From a virus: a DNA stretch of 27,757 bases. The notes under the pieces are model-generated. The model had not been told where the DNA came from. It saw nothing but the letters and a program-made list of their open reading frames with translations, and ran no database searches. This document shows, piece by piece, positions 15,316 through 23,253 of this stretch. The stretch covers positions 1 through 27,757 of IMG/VR virus record IMGVR_UViG_3300031259_000042, one strand, 5' to 3'. Within the stretch, counting starts at the first letter, position 1; each line of letters starts with the position of its first letter. The translations under genes and the position numbers were made by a program.

Positions 15316-16440
15316 TTAGAGCGCGGCCAGCTCCAGCTCGCGTTGGCGAGCCCTGGCGTTGCGCTCCGCGTGCTTCGCGCTGGCGGAGCTGCAACCGCAG
15401 CCATCTGCGTTGCAGTCGGTGACCGTGCAACCGTTGCAATCGCCATCACCACAGGAATCACAGCCGCAGGTGCAGGTGACGGTGGTGTCGTCGGCCACTG
15501 CACTCTTCACGGCACTCTGGCTGTCGAGGCGCTCGCGGAAGGTGCCCGCTGCGCTCATCTGGGTGCTGGGGGAGTCAACCGAGACCCCGAAGCGCGCCAG
15601 GACGCTATCGAAGGTGTCGATGGAATCGACCATGCCGAGCTTCAGCGCCTGTTTGGCACCGAAACAGAGACCCTGGCCGAAGGTGTCATGCACGGTCTTC
15701 TTCGAGACTTTGCGCCCCGCAGCAACTGCGGACTCGAAAGCGTCGCCGGCCTCATCCACGGAGTCCTGGATGTGCTGCTTCGCCGCGTCGGAGAGTGGCT
15801 CGTAGGGGTTGCCCTCGGCCTTGTTCTCACCAAACTTGATAAGCGTGTTGGCGATTCCCTGCTTTTTGAACCACTCGCTGGCGTCCTGGTGCACGCAATA
15901 GACACCGATGGAGCCCGTCTTCGAACTGGGGCTCGCGACGATCTCCGTTGCTCCCGCGACGGCATAGTACGCGGCCGAAGCGCAGAGCATGTTGACGCAG
16001 GCGATGGTCTGTTTCTTGCCGCGCGAATTGCGGATCTCCGTTGCGAGCTCGTCAACGCCTTCCACGGTGCCGCCAGGCGAGTCCACGTCGATAACGATGG
16101 CCTGGACGTTGGGGTCGCTCGCCGCAGCTTTGTACTGCCGCAGGAAACGCATCGTGGAGGTGGCCTGAGGACCGCACATATCGCCCATCGCGGAGCCGCG
16201 ATGCAGGATGAGGCCATAGAGCGGCAACACAGCCACCGATCCAGTGCTGGCAGACTGCACTTTCTGCGCGCGCGCGGCCTGCAGCTCGGTTTCAGCCTGG
16301 ATCTTCGCGAGCGTATCGGCCGAAGCGGAGCCGCCGAGGGCCTTCATCTCGAGCACGGCATAGATGCCTTCGAGATACTCGGGCATGACGGCCCAGCGCT
16401 GGGTGCGCATTGCGGCCAGAATGGCGCTGTATTGACGCAT
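15316..16440 (-). CDS. Prohead protease, S49 (SppA/lambda C-like), with Cys-rich C-terminal tail
   Basis: A 374-residue S49 peptidase. Motif VIDVDSPGG lies at residues 116-124; the catalytic Ser is Ser155 in MLCASAAYY and the general-base Lys is Lys174 in SSKTGSIGVY. Such proteases cut the scaffold region of the capsid protein during head maturation. After the catalytic domain ends near residue 290, a linker leads to a tail with nine Cys residues (323, 325, 327, 330, 335, 338, 343, 348, 350) spaced by Gly, Asp, Asn and Thr, then a basic helix. That tail is not part of the standard protease and may bind metal or be disulfide-bonded. The ATG directly follows the TAG stop of the portal gene. The capsid gene follows after 123 bases. 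Confidence 0.9.
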   Translation of the reverse strand: MRQYSAILAAMRTQRWAVMPEYLEGIYAVLEMKALGGSASADTLAKIQAETELQAARAQKVQSASTGSVAVLPLYGLILHRGSAMGDMCGPQATSTMRFLRQYKAAASDPNVQAIVIDVDSPGGTVEGVDELATEIRNSRGKKQTIACVNMLCASAAYYAVAGATEIVASPSSKTGSIGVYCVHQDASEWFKKQGIANTLIKFGENKAEGNPYEPLSDAAKQHIQDSVDEAGDAFESAVAAGRKVSKKTVHDTFGQGLCFGAKQALKLGMVDSIDTFDSVLARFGVSVDSPSTQMSAAGTFRERLDSQSAVKSAVADDTTVTCTCGCDSCGDGDCNGCTVTDCNADGCGCSSASAKHAERNARARQRELELAAL

Positions 16441-18102
16441 CTAGATGCCCTCCACGGCGAGTTTCGCGAGCTTTCGGGGCTCGGTTGCTGCGATTTGTTC
16501 GACCCAGACCTGCGCGGCGGCAAGGAACTCATCATCCTCGTCCGCGAGGTGCATGGCGAGCTGCTGGCCGCGATCATCACAGGCCGACCGCACTTCAAGC
16601 GTTGTCTTTGCGTTGAGGCGGAAGACTTCAGCGATCCATGCCGCGTGTTTCGCGTAGAACTCCGCGACTTCCGAGCCCGAAGCGCGATGGTCAATCATCT
16701 TGCGGACCTCGGAGGTCTCGCGACGCACGCAACGCTCTGCCTGGGCACTGGCCATCAGCTCAAACTGCGCACGCTTTGCCGGCGACATCGCCTTTGGGTC
16801 AGAGTCGCCGCCGGCACCGTCCTCCGGAGCGTCATCATCCTCCGGATCGCCACCGGCCGTGGCCGAATTGACCTTGGCCGGGGCTTCGAGCTGTTTGAGC
16901 GGCAGCAGATTCGCGGACCGCCAATAGACCTTGCCCGCACCGTCCGCGATCGGGTTGAGGTCCTCGAGCTCGCGAACGTCATCCGGAGAGAGCCAGCCAT
17001 GCTCGATTGCGGTGGCATAGCCGGCGAAGCGCGTGGCGTTGTCTCCACGCATGAGCGCGGCCATGGAGAGATGACTGTATTCGGCGTCGTCGAGGAGAAG
17101 ATCCCGCTGGACGGCCTGCTCCCACATGATGACCATGGGGTGCACGACGTTTTGCGCGCGCATGATGTTGAACTGCTCGACGGAGGCATAAGTAGCGGCC
17201 TTGCCGGCGTCGATACCGATGACATGGGGATACTCCCCCATGATGGAGCAGATCTCCTGGTCGGAGGCCTTCTTTCCTTCGATCAGCTGCGCATCGACGG
17301 GTGTAACGCCCATCTGCGAAACTGTCATGCCCTTCGGGGTCCACATGGGGCGACCACGGTTGGCGCCGGTGCCACCCGCGCGCATCTGCTCAATCCAGCG
17401 CTCCTCAGCCTCAGGAGTCCTGAAGTCACCGCCAGCAAACACCATGCCGGTCCTGGCGTCATTCTTGAGCCAGCGGGCCATGTAATCCTGGCGCGCCAGG
17501 GCCACGCCGAACGGGTCGAGCGCCATGGTGACGCGAGACTGGCCGGTGTAGCCGTTGTCGCTCCAATCGCGAAGGTGAAAGACCTCTTCCTGGACGAGCC
17601 GGCGTTCCTTGTTGAGCAGCGGATCGTTGTAGATGTAGAGCAAACGCCCCGACTTCGCCACTTCGACACGGACGCGATCGGGATGCATGGGGAGCAACTG
17701 CTCCGGATAGCCCTGGACGTTGCCCACCTTCTCCGCATAGCCATTGCCGCGCAGATCTACATGCGCGTTGAGCATCAGGCGGAAGTCATAGGGCGTCTGG
17801 AAAGAGTTCGGACGCTTCGCGATGAGCCGCCACACCGGATGGTTGGCGATGACCTTGCTGCCGCCGCCGCGAAGGTCCCGGCGCACCTTGAAGGGAAGCA
17901 TGGCGATCGTCTTGCCCCGCGACGAGGCGCACGCGATGACGACTCCGAGCTTCTTCGAGGTCTCCGGCGAGACGCGGATGCCGGCGGCGCTGTTGCGACC
18001 GCCCATAGGCTCATACCAGAAATCGTCGTAGGCCCCAGCGGTGCCAGAGACATCGGACGCGAGCATACGCATGCCGGAGAACATGGATTCGATGAGGCTC
18101 AA
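16441..18102 (-). CDS. Portal protein, HK97 family
   Basis: A 553-residue portal of the Phage_portal (HK97 gp3) family. Core patterns visible: VVIACASSRGKTIAMLPFKV, HPVWRLIAKRPNSFQTPYDF, LNAHVDLRGNGYAEKV, EEVFHLRDWSDNGYTGQS and ICSIMGEYPHVIGI. It forms the dodecameric ring for DNA entry. The last 150 residues include an acidic linker rich in Asp, Glu and Gly (near residues 415-440) and a helical domain that is longer than in the shortest family members. Chosen start is TTG 18102, right after the TAA of the preceding small gene with GAGAAG upstream; ATG 18084 is an alternative with a poorer site. Confidence 0.93.
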   Translation of the reverse strand: MSLIESMFSGMRMLASDVSGTAGAYDDFWYEPMGGRNSAAGIRVSPETSKKLGVVIACASSRGKTIAMLPFKVRRDLRGGGSKVIANHPVWRLIAKRPNSFQTPYDFRLMLNAHVDLRGNGYAEKVGNVQGYPEQLLPMHPDRVRVEVAKSGRLLYIYNDPLLNKERRLVQEEVFHLRDWSDNGYTGQSRVTMALDPFGVALARQDYMARWLKNDARTGMVFAGGDFRTPEAEERWIEQMRAGGTGANRGRPMWTPKGMTVSQMGVTPVDAQLIEGKKASDQEICSIMGEYPHVIGIDAGKAATYASVEQFNIMRAQNVVHPMVIMWEQAVQRDLLLDDAEYSHLSMAALMRGDNATRFAGYATAIEHGWLSPDDVRELEDLNPIADGAGKVYWRSANLLPLKQLEAPAKVNSATAGGDPEDDDAPEDGAGGDSDPKAMSPAKRAQFELMASAQAERCVRRETSEVRKMIDHRASGSEVAEFYAKHAAWIAEVFRLNAKTTLEVRSACDDRGQQLAMHLADEDDEFLAAAQVWVEQIAATEPRKLAKLAVEGI

Positions 18103-18285
18103 TTACTTCTCCCGTTCTGCTGCGCGTGCGATCGCGAGTGCCGGCAGTGCGATGAAGAGGCCCGCGACGATGAACCCGCCAGGACGCCACGCAAGCGCGA
18201 CACCGCGGACGATCAACGCGAGGCCCACGACGCACACAGCCAGGGCGATGAGCTGCTTGCGGAGTTTTTCCTGCTCTCGGGTCAT
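18103..18285 (-). CDS. Small two-helix membrane protein between terminase and portal genes
   Basis: A 60-residue protein whose ATG overlaps the stop of the large terminase gene (ATGA) and whose stop touches the portal start. Two hydrophobic segments are visible, about residues 12-32 and 36-52, joined by a short RPGG turn, with charged ends (MTREQEKLRKQ and RAAEREK). This gives a hairpin in the membrane with both ends on the same side. I do not recognise a family. It might be a holin-like or superinfection protein, or a membrane tether for the packaging motor, but nothing in the sequence decides this. Confidence 0.7.
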   Translation of the reverse strand: MTREQEKLRKQLIALAVCVVGLALIVRGVALAWRPGGFIVAGLFIALPALAIARAAEREK

Positions 18286-20066
18286 AGGTAGATCACGTCC
18301 GAATCGATGTATTCAGGCATGGCGACCTGCATTGCGCGGCCGAGCGCCATGATGGTTGCAACGATGCCGTCGATCTTCTCTTTCGACTTCGCCTTGTCCG
18401 GCTTGATATTGCCGGCGGGGTCCATGTAGGCCACCGTGTTGCGTGCCATCCAGCGGAGGATGGGGCAGGCGCCGTGCGCCAGTTCGCTGCCGAGCACGAG
18501 CTCCATGAGCCGCTTCATCGGGGCATTCATATCGTTGAAGCCTTGGCCCCACTTGATCATGTCGAAGCCGTCTGTCTCCAGGTTCTTGACGACGTCGGAC
18601 GAGTTCCAGCGGTCATAGGAGATCTCCTTCAGATCGAACATCTCCGCGCAGCGGTTGACCTCCGCGCGGATAGCTCCGTAGTCGATAACGGTGCCAGGCG
18701 TGAGGATGAAGCCGCCTTCGCGCTCCCACCTGTCATACGGAACGCGATCGCGCTTGACCCTGGCCGAGATATTGTCCTTCGGAAGGAAATACCGAATGAG
18801 CACCCGCCATTTCGGATCGTCGTCCGAGGGCGGAAAGATCAATGCGAAAGCGGAGATATCCGTGGTCGTCGAGAGATCCAGAGCGCCAACACAGAAGCGG
18901 CCGGCGAGATCATGCTCGTCGACGGGCGCGTTGCACAGATCCCATTTGTCCATGGGCATCCAGTTGGCTGTTCCTTCGGTCCAGCGCGACAGCCTGAAAC
19001 GGAGGAAAGAATTCAGAGAGGAAGGATCACCCTTGGCGACGGCTGCCTTCTGCCGCAGCTCGTCCATCGAGACGCAGATGCCGAGGTTCGGGTTCGCCTT
19101 GCGCCAGCAGGTTTCATCCTCCCAGTCGTCATCCTCGTCGATGCCACAGATCCATACAAACCACGTGTCGTTGCGGAAGCTGGTGTCGCCGGAGATCTCC
19201 GCATCGAGCACCTTGATCGCATATTCGCGTTTCTGCCAGCAGACCGACAGACGGTCATAACCAGAGTTTGTGATCGCCCAGAGCAGCGGCTCGACACGCT
19301 TACCCATGGCGGACTCGAAGACGTCCCAGACACCGGAGTTCGCGTGCACATGAAGCTCATCGAGCGACGTGAACTGTGGGCGCAGACCAAGCAGGTTATC
19401 GCTATCCGAAGCGACGGCCTCAAACTTGGCCGCCGTACCGGGAACGTGCATGTTGGCGATGCCGGCGCGCTTATCGATGAGCTCCCGCAGCTCAGGGTTG
19501 CTCTGGACCATCTGCGCGGCGGTATCCCATACCAGGCGCGCCGTCTTCTTATCGGTAGCGGCGGAATAGACCCACGCGCCGGCCTCACCAAACGCGATGA
19601 GCTCGTAGAGGCAGAGACCCGACACGAACATCGACTTACCGTTACCGCGGCCCTCCTCGTTGTAGACAAACTGGAAGCGCCGGATGTACCGGCTGCGCTC
19701 CTCAGACCGGCGCTGCCACCCATAGACGATCCAGACCTTCGCCTGCTGATCGGGCGTGAGGTGGAACGGCTTGCCGGCGAACTCGCCTTCCTGATGCGTG
19801 AGGAAGGCCGGAAAGAAGTCGATGCAATGCTGCGCAGCCTCGCGATCAAACTTGAGGCCGCGATCGGCGCCATACTCAAGATCCTGGAAGTGGCGCTGCG
19901 CCGCCTGTCGGACGTACTTTGACGCAACGATCTTGCCGTCGACGATGTCGCGGAGATACTGCTCAGCCGGATGCAGTTTAGGCTTGCGCGGCTCCCTGGG
20001 CTTCTTGGGCGTAGCCTCGGCAGCGCGGCGAGTCTTTCGCTCACGCTGTACCGTTGCCTTCATCAT
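18282..20066 (-). CDS. terL: Terminase large subunit, Terminase_1 (HK97/P27-associated) type
   Basis: A 594-residue packaging motor. The ATPase domain shows a Walker A variant GRGNGKS at residues 139-145, a Walker B FTSLDELH at 232-239 (Asp236, Glu237), and a coupling motif ITNSG at 265-269. The nuclease domain shows acidic residues at Asp397 (GALDLS), Asp485 (ISYDRW) and Asp566 (KEKIDGIVATIMALG), the expected RNase H-like arrangement. The N-terminal 35 residues are strongly basic (Lys/Arg/Pro). Length is normal for the family. The ATG overlaps the small subunit stop (ATGA). Together with an HNH gene and a P27-like small subunit this indicates cos-type packaging. Confidence 0.96.
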   Translation of the reverse strand: MMKATVQRERKTRRAAEATPKKPREPRKPKLHPAEQYLRDIVDGKIVASKYVRQAAQRHFQDLEYGADRGLKFDREAAQHCIDFFPAFLTHQEGEFAGKPFHLTPDQQAKVWIVYGWQRRSEERSRYIRRFQFVYNEEGRGNGKSMFVSGLCLYELIAFGEAGAWVYSAATDKKTARLVWDTAAQMVQSNPELRELIDKRAGIANMHVPGTAAKFEAVASDSDNLLGLRPQFTSLDELHVHANSGVWDVFESAMGKRVEPLLWAITNSGYDRLSVCWQKREYAIKVLDAEISGDTSFRNDTWFVWICGIDEDDDWEDETCWRKANPNLGICVSMDELRQKAAVAKGDPSSLNSFLRFRLSRWTEGTANWMPMDKWDLCNAPVDEHDLAGRFCVGALDLSTTTDISAFALIFPPSDDDPKWRVLIRYFLPKDNISARVKRDRVPYDRWEREGGFILTPGTVIDYGAIRAEVNRCAEMFDLKEISYDRWNSSDVVKNLETDGFDMIKWGQGFNDMNAPMKRLMELVLGSELAHGACPILRWMARNTVAYMDPAGNIKPDKAKSKEKIDGIVATIMALGRAMQVAMPEYIDSDVIYL

Positions 20067-20503
20067 CCCGCTCTGCGATTCACGAACGCAGCAAGCTTCC
20101 CAACGGGCTTCGCCGGGCCACCAGCATGCGTGTTGACTTTCTCGCGATCGAGCGGCGTCATGCCGAAGAGTCGCAGGATCTTAGTTACCTCCGCGATATA
20201 ACGGAGCTGCATCTTGCCCGGGCGCCGGGACTCGTAGATCGCCGTACAGAGCTGCTCAAGAAGCGCCCGATGCTCAACGGTGAGCAGGCCCGGAGGAAAC
20301 TCTGCGACCTTCTCGTGCCAGATCGCTTCGCGCGCCCCAGGCGGGATACTGCAGGGCATCGACCAGTGCGCCGGAGGTTCGCCGACTCCGCCGCGACCTG
20401 CGGCGACGTCGGCCGCGGCCACGCGGGAAGCGTAACGCTTCTTATCGTGCGCCGTAGAGCCCCTAAGCTCGAGTACCTTGATCGGTTGACGAGGACGGCC
20501 CAT
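20063..20503 (-). CDS. terS: Terminase small subunit, P27-like
   Basis: A 146-residue protein with the typical P27-family beginning MGRPRQPIKVLELRGSTAHDK, a Pro-rich middle (GEPPAHWSMPCSIPPGAREAIWHEKV) and helices around LTVEHRALLEQLCTAIYESRR and ITKILRLFGMTPLDREKV-type segments. This family recognises the packaging site and brings DNA to the large subunit. ATG 20503 has GAAGGG three to eight bases upstream. The gene is preceded by a 271-base noncoding region and overlaps terL by four bases. Confidence 0.9.
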   Translation of the reverse strand: MGRPRQPIKVLELRGSTAHDKKRYASRVAAADVAAGRGGVGEPPAHWSMPCSIPPGAREAIWHEKVAEFPPGLLTVEHRALLEQLCTAIYESRRPGKMQLRYIAEVTKILRLFGMTPLDREKVNTHAGGPAKPVGKLAAFVNRRAG

Positions 20504-20774
20504 TTTGCCCTTCTTTCAGGCCCTCCCGGAGACCGCAAATCCCGCTTCTAGCGGCCTCCACAGCCGATCGGGACCATCCCGGAGGCCTTTTTCGGTCCTT
20601 CACTTCGTGGCCTATTCGGAGTGAATTTTCTCCATTTTGCGGATGCCGAAACGTAGCTAACCCACGGTCTCAGGGTCCAGAGCCCCAGACATTTACCCCC
20701 ACCCGGGCCACCATGCCAGGCCGCGTGCCCACACTAGATGCAAGTGAGGCAATGACATTACTTACACGACGCCA
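20504..20774. other. Noncoding gap between HNH and terS genes; candidate cos region
   Basis: No credible gene is seen on either strand. The gap holds a large plus-strand hairpin (20553-20592), an ATTCGG/CCGAA inverted pair around an A/T-rich stretch near 20613-20650, and a G-rich track near 20696-20706. Placement next to HNH and terS genes is where cohesive-end sites are found in many HNH-coding siphophages. No promoter could be assigned with confidence. The exact nick sites cannot be read from the sequence. Confidence 0.45.
20553..20592 (+). terminator. Plus-strand terminator-like hairpin in the HNH-terS gap
   Basis: On the plus strand, outer arms GGCCTCC/GGAGGCC and inner arms CGGGA/TCCCG (sharing one base at the junction) are followed by TTTTT at 20588-20592. 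This has the form of a rho-independent terminator for plus-strand transcription, although no plus-strand gene is seen. It might block antisense transcripts or be a structural part of the packaging site. Confidence 0.5.
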
Positions 20775-21158
20775 CTACCCGCCTCGCTTGCGAGCGTTGC
20801 CGAAGCCACCATCTTCTAGTGCTGTCTTGCGGCTGTGGTCAGAGCGCGTCAGCCCTTGCCAGTTGCTCTTGTCGCGGAACAGCTCTACATTGCCGCGATG
20901 AGGGATGATGTGATCTACCGCCTCAGCAGCGAACTGCCTGCCACCATGCTCACGGAAGATGTCCACCGCGATGGGATTCTCAGCCAGGAACGCCTTACTC
21001 TCGCGACGCCACCAGGCATCGTAGAGACGAGCTGCAGCAGATGGGCGGTTGTCCTTACCCGCACCATCTGCCTCGCAGCCATTGCAGTACCGCTTCGGTA
21101 GCTCGACGAGCTTGTTACAGCCAGTCTCACGCCACCGAGCGCACACTTGCTTCGGCAC
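20775..21158 (-). CDS. HNH endonuclease
   Basis: A 127-residue HNH nuclease. Four Cys (6, 14, 25, 28) form a zinc-site pattern in the N-terminal half. The HNH core runs from VDHIIPHRGN, with Asp82-His83, through Asn99 in SNWQGL to His108 in RSDHSRKT. Phages with HK97-type heads often encode such an enzyme next to terS, where it works with terminase to cut cohesive ends. The start is GTG 21158, two bases after the stop of the upstream gene; no better start lies downstream before Cys6. The noncoding gap after it supports a packaging role. Confidence 0.9.
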   Translation of the reverse strand: MPKQVCARWRETGCNKLVELPKRYCNGCEADGAGKDNRPSAAARLYDAWWRRESKAFLAENPIAVDIFREHGGRQFAAEAVDHIIPHRGNVELFRDKSNWQGLTRSDHSRKTALEDGGFGNARKRGG

Positions 21159-21160
21159 AA

Positions 21161-22015
21161 CTAGAACCCCGCAGCCATCTCCGACTGCAGCCAGTCCTGA
21201 GCATGGATCGGTTGCTCCAGCCGCAGGTCAGCGCTCACCTGCAACGACGCTCGCTCCATCGCGTTGAGGTCCAGCTGTCGCTGCACCATCGCCAGCGTCA
21301 CCGTCACGTGTGTCTGCATCGACTCAACTTGAGCCGTCGAGCTCACGCTCTGGATCAGACCCAGCAACGTATTCACGATCGTGCCAATACCATTGATCGC
21401 TGTGAGCACCTGCTGCTGTGTCGTCGGGTTGGTGATCTTCGCCGCTGCCAGCAGCTGCGCATTCACGCCGTTCTGGATCTGCACGATCAGAGCCTGCAGC
21501 ACCTGCAGCGTCGTCTGGTTCGGGTTCGCCAGATACGCCTTCGCAGCGATCACGAACTGTGGCGCCAGCAGGTCAACGCCCGTGACGACAGTCTTCACAA
21601 TCAGCGATGCGCCAGGATCAACCACCAGCAGCAGCTCAGCCGCATTACCCGCAGTGTCGATCGCGCTGGTGAACGCTGGCGTCCAGTTCACGATCTCCTG
21701 CGCAACACCCACACGCTGCGCTTGCGTGCAACCCACCAGAGGACCGCACACCAGCGTCGAGAACAGCAGCGGCAGGATAATGGCCACAGCCATATTCTTG
21801 CCCGCGCCGAAGATCTCCTTCGCACACTCCTGCGCCTTCGGGTCGTGAAGCAGCGCGAGACCGAACAGGATTGCCGTTCCGACAGGCGCAAGGCGCGGAT
21901 GCGCACTCAGCAGCGGAATGATGTTCGCCTGCACCCAAGCTGCCTGCACTGCAAGCGAACCACTCGCAAGAAGCACCAGCAGCGTAATCGTCTTTGCCTT
22001 CAGATTCGTCAACAT
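21161..22015 (-). CDS. Membrane protein, apparent fusion of holin-like part and lipoprotein-like part
   Basis: ATG 22015 has a perfect AAGGAG six bases upstream, so it is preferred over ATG 22033. The 284-residue product has hydrophobic segments at about residues 9-27, 43-57 and 75-95. The first 74 residues look like a small two-helix membrane protein. At residue 75 a sequence starts (MAVAIILPLLFSTLVCGPLVGC) that by itself looks like a lipoprotein signal with lipobox LVGC, followed by a mostly helical, hydrophobic Ala/Val/Leu/Gln-rich domain (VGVAQEIVNWTPAFTSAIDTAG onward). The internal ATG at 21793 has no close binding site. I know of no named family. It lies between lysis-region genes and the HNH gene, so a role in lysis or in the envelope is possible but unproven. 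Confidence 0.7.
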   Translation of the reverse strand: MLTNLKAKTITLLVLLASGSLAVQAAWVQANIIPLLSAHPRLAPVGTAILFGLALLHDPKAQECAKEIFGAGKNMAVAIILPLLFSTLVCGPLVGCTQAQRVGVAQEIVNWTPAFTSAIDTAGNAAELLLVVDPGASLIVKTVVTGVDLLAPQFVIAAKAYLANPNQTTLQVLQALIVQIQNGVNAQLLAAAKITNPTTQQQVLTAINGIGTIVNTLLGLIQSVSSTAQVESMQTHVTVTLAMVQRQLDLNAMERASLQVSADLRLEQPIHAQDWLQSEMAAGF

Positions 22016-22026
22016 CGCACTCTCCT

Positions 22027-22263
22027 TCACCACAGCTCGCGATCTTGCAGCACCGCGTGCTGAAACTCCTCATGCGAGGCTTCTCGCCCCGTCACACCTT
22101 CACGCACATCCGCTTCCGCGAACGCAACGCGGCCCGCATGAAACCTCTCTCCAGGCATCAGCTCGTTGGGCTTGCACTCTTCGCCAGGCTGAGCCTTGCA
22201 ATACGGACACTCGATGGCCAACAGCCGCGCATCGTCGATCACGCTGCCGTCAGCTGCGACCAT
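22027..22263 (-). CDS. Small zinc-finger protein
   Basis: A 78-residue protein whose ATG at 22263 overlaps the stop of the preceding gene (TGATG). It carries IECPYCKAQPGEECKPN followed by FHAGRVAFAEADV, i.e. Cys-x2-Cys...Cys with a downstream His-Ala-x-Arg, a pattern common in small phage and actinobacterial proteins. The three Cys (19, 22, 30) and His42 could bind one zinc ion. The C-terminal part is acidic. A nucleic-acid-binding or adaptor role is likely but not shown. It is 11 bases upstream of the membrane fusion gene. Confidence 0.72.
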   Translation of the reverse strand: MVAADGSVIDDARLLAIECPYCKAQPGEECKPNELMPGERFHAGRVAFAEADVREGVTGREASHEEFQHAVLQDRELW

Positions 22264-22610
22264 CACGCATCTCCCAACACCACACTCACGCGCGAATCGC
22301 CGATCTGCGCGACATCCATCCCATCGAGCACCATCCAGCCCAACGCAATCGAGCCCTGAAACTTGAACCCGATATACGGAGCTCCAAACGCCACAAGCCG
22401 GCGAGCGCCATTCGCCATCACCACGCCAATCACTCGCCCGATGGGAACCTGCACATCGCGAAAGCTCACAAACTTGCGGCTGGGTTGCAGCTCCACATAG
22501 CGATGCAACGCAAACTCCGCAGGCGTCATCTCGCGCCAGGGATACATACACCCGCGCTTCGCATTCCACGTCCGCACAGACCGATTCAGCGTCACCATCT
22601 GCACGCCCAT
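22263..22610 (-). CDS. Conserved-looking phage protein of unknown function
   Basis: A 115-residue protein starting at ATG 22610, which directly follows the TAG stop of the endolysin gene; ATG 22598 is an alternative. It is mostly beta strands: FVSFRDVQVPIGRVIGVVMANGARRLVAFGAPYIGFKF and ALGWMVLDGMDVAQIGDSRVSVVL. The N-terminus is basic with a WREMTPAEFALHRYVEL helix. There are no membrane segments and no catalytic motif. I do not recognise the family. Stop/start contacts on both sides show it belongs to the lysis-region transcript. Confidence 0.65.
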   Translation of the reverse strand: MGVQMVTLNRSVRTWNAKRGCMYPWREMTPAEFALHRYVELQPSRKFVSFRDVQVPIGRVIGVVMANGARRLVAFGAPYIGFKFQGSIALGWMVLDGMDVAQIGDSRVSVVLGDA

Positions 22611-23144
22611 CTATGCCACCGAACCTCGCAGCTGCGAGTACTTCCCCATCAGGTCGACCATCTTCTTGCCGCCTGGCTGCGCATAGTTGTTGCCTGGCAT
22701 GCTCGCCCAGATGTTCGAGCACGCCGCGATCGCTTCCTGCACGCGACCTTCTCCCAGCAGCTTGATCGCTCCACGCTCGCGCACCAGCTCCAACGCCGCA
22801 CGGTCCTGAGACAGCGGAGAAAAGTCACCCAGCTTCAACTGCAACGCGAGCTGGACCCAGGAACGCCGCATGAACTGGTAACGCCCCGCAGCATCGGAAT
22901 ACAACGGCTTCGATCCAGGTATCGCAGGGTTCGCCGCACGAATCAGCTTCGGTGAGCGATTCATGAACGGGTGCGAAGAGAAGTCCGCGAAGATCTCGCG
23001 ACGCCCGTCAGCACCCGTGACGATGACGTCATAGCCATCGCACTTCGTCTGCGCACACAGCGACGTGCCTTCGCTCCATGCGATCAGATCCAGGAACGCG
23101 ACCAGCTCCGCCCCGCCTGCCTGCACTGCAGTGATCACAGCCAT
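22611..23144 (-). CDS. Endolysin, GH104 lambda R-like lytic transglycosylase
   Basis: From ATG 23144 (GGGAG seven bases upstream) the protein has 177 residues. It closely follows the lambda R pattern: AFLDLIAWSEGT with catalytic Glu25, GYDVIVTG, FADFSSHP, SDAAGRYQFMRRSW, LGDFSPLSQDRAALELVRERGA and CSNIWASMPGNNY. This family cuts the MurNAc-GlcNAc bond with formation of an anhydro ring. No signal peptide or membrane anchor is seen, so it would need a holin for release. The longer frame upstream is rejected because it would read through a hairpin region. The gene lies before the terminase genes, so lysis and packaging genes share one transcript. Confidence 0.94.
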   Translation of the reverse strand: MAVITAVQAGGAELVAFLDLIAWSEGTSLCAQTKCDGYDVIVTGADGRREIFADFSSHPFMNRSPKLIRAANPAIPGSKPLYSDAAGRYQFMRRSWVQLALQLKLGDFSPLSQDRAALELVRERGAIKLLGEGRVQEAIAACSNIWASMPGNNYAQPGGKKMVDLMGKYSQLRGSVA

Positions 23145-23170
23145 CGCGCAACTCCCAACTTGAAACGGTG

Positions 23171-23202
23171 AAGGCCTGCACGCGGCGACGCATGCAGGCC
23201 TT
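23171..23202 (-). other. Long hairpin upstream of the endolysin gene
   Basis: Perfect 10-base arms AAGGCCTGCA/TGCAGGCCTT around a 12-base loop that can add three more pairs (GCG/CGC). It ends 26 bases before the endolysin start. Only a weak T run follows on the minus strand (CACCGTTTC), so it is more likely a processing, pausing or translation-control structure than a full terminator. Confidence 0.75.
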
Positions 23203-23208
23203 CGGGCA

Positions 23209-23253
23209 GTCACCTTGGCAAGTGACAGGTTTTCGCGGCAGGTTCTCCGCGAA
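23209..23253 (-). other. Two further inverted repeats in the endolysin leader
   Basis: TTCGCGG/CCGCGAA (perfect seven-base arms, eight-base loop) lies at 23232-23253, just 16 bases after the stop of the preceding gene. GTCAC/GTGAC lies at 23209-23226. Together with the 10-base-arm hairpin they fill most of the 124-base gap. No alternative gene in this gap is convincing. Confidence 0.55.

Noticed and set aside
15343-18291. Very long plus-strand open frame (982 codons)
   Set aside because: It is the reverse complement of the protease, portal and small membrane genes. His/Arg/Leu-rich shadow sequence; the minus-strand genes have clear motifs.
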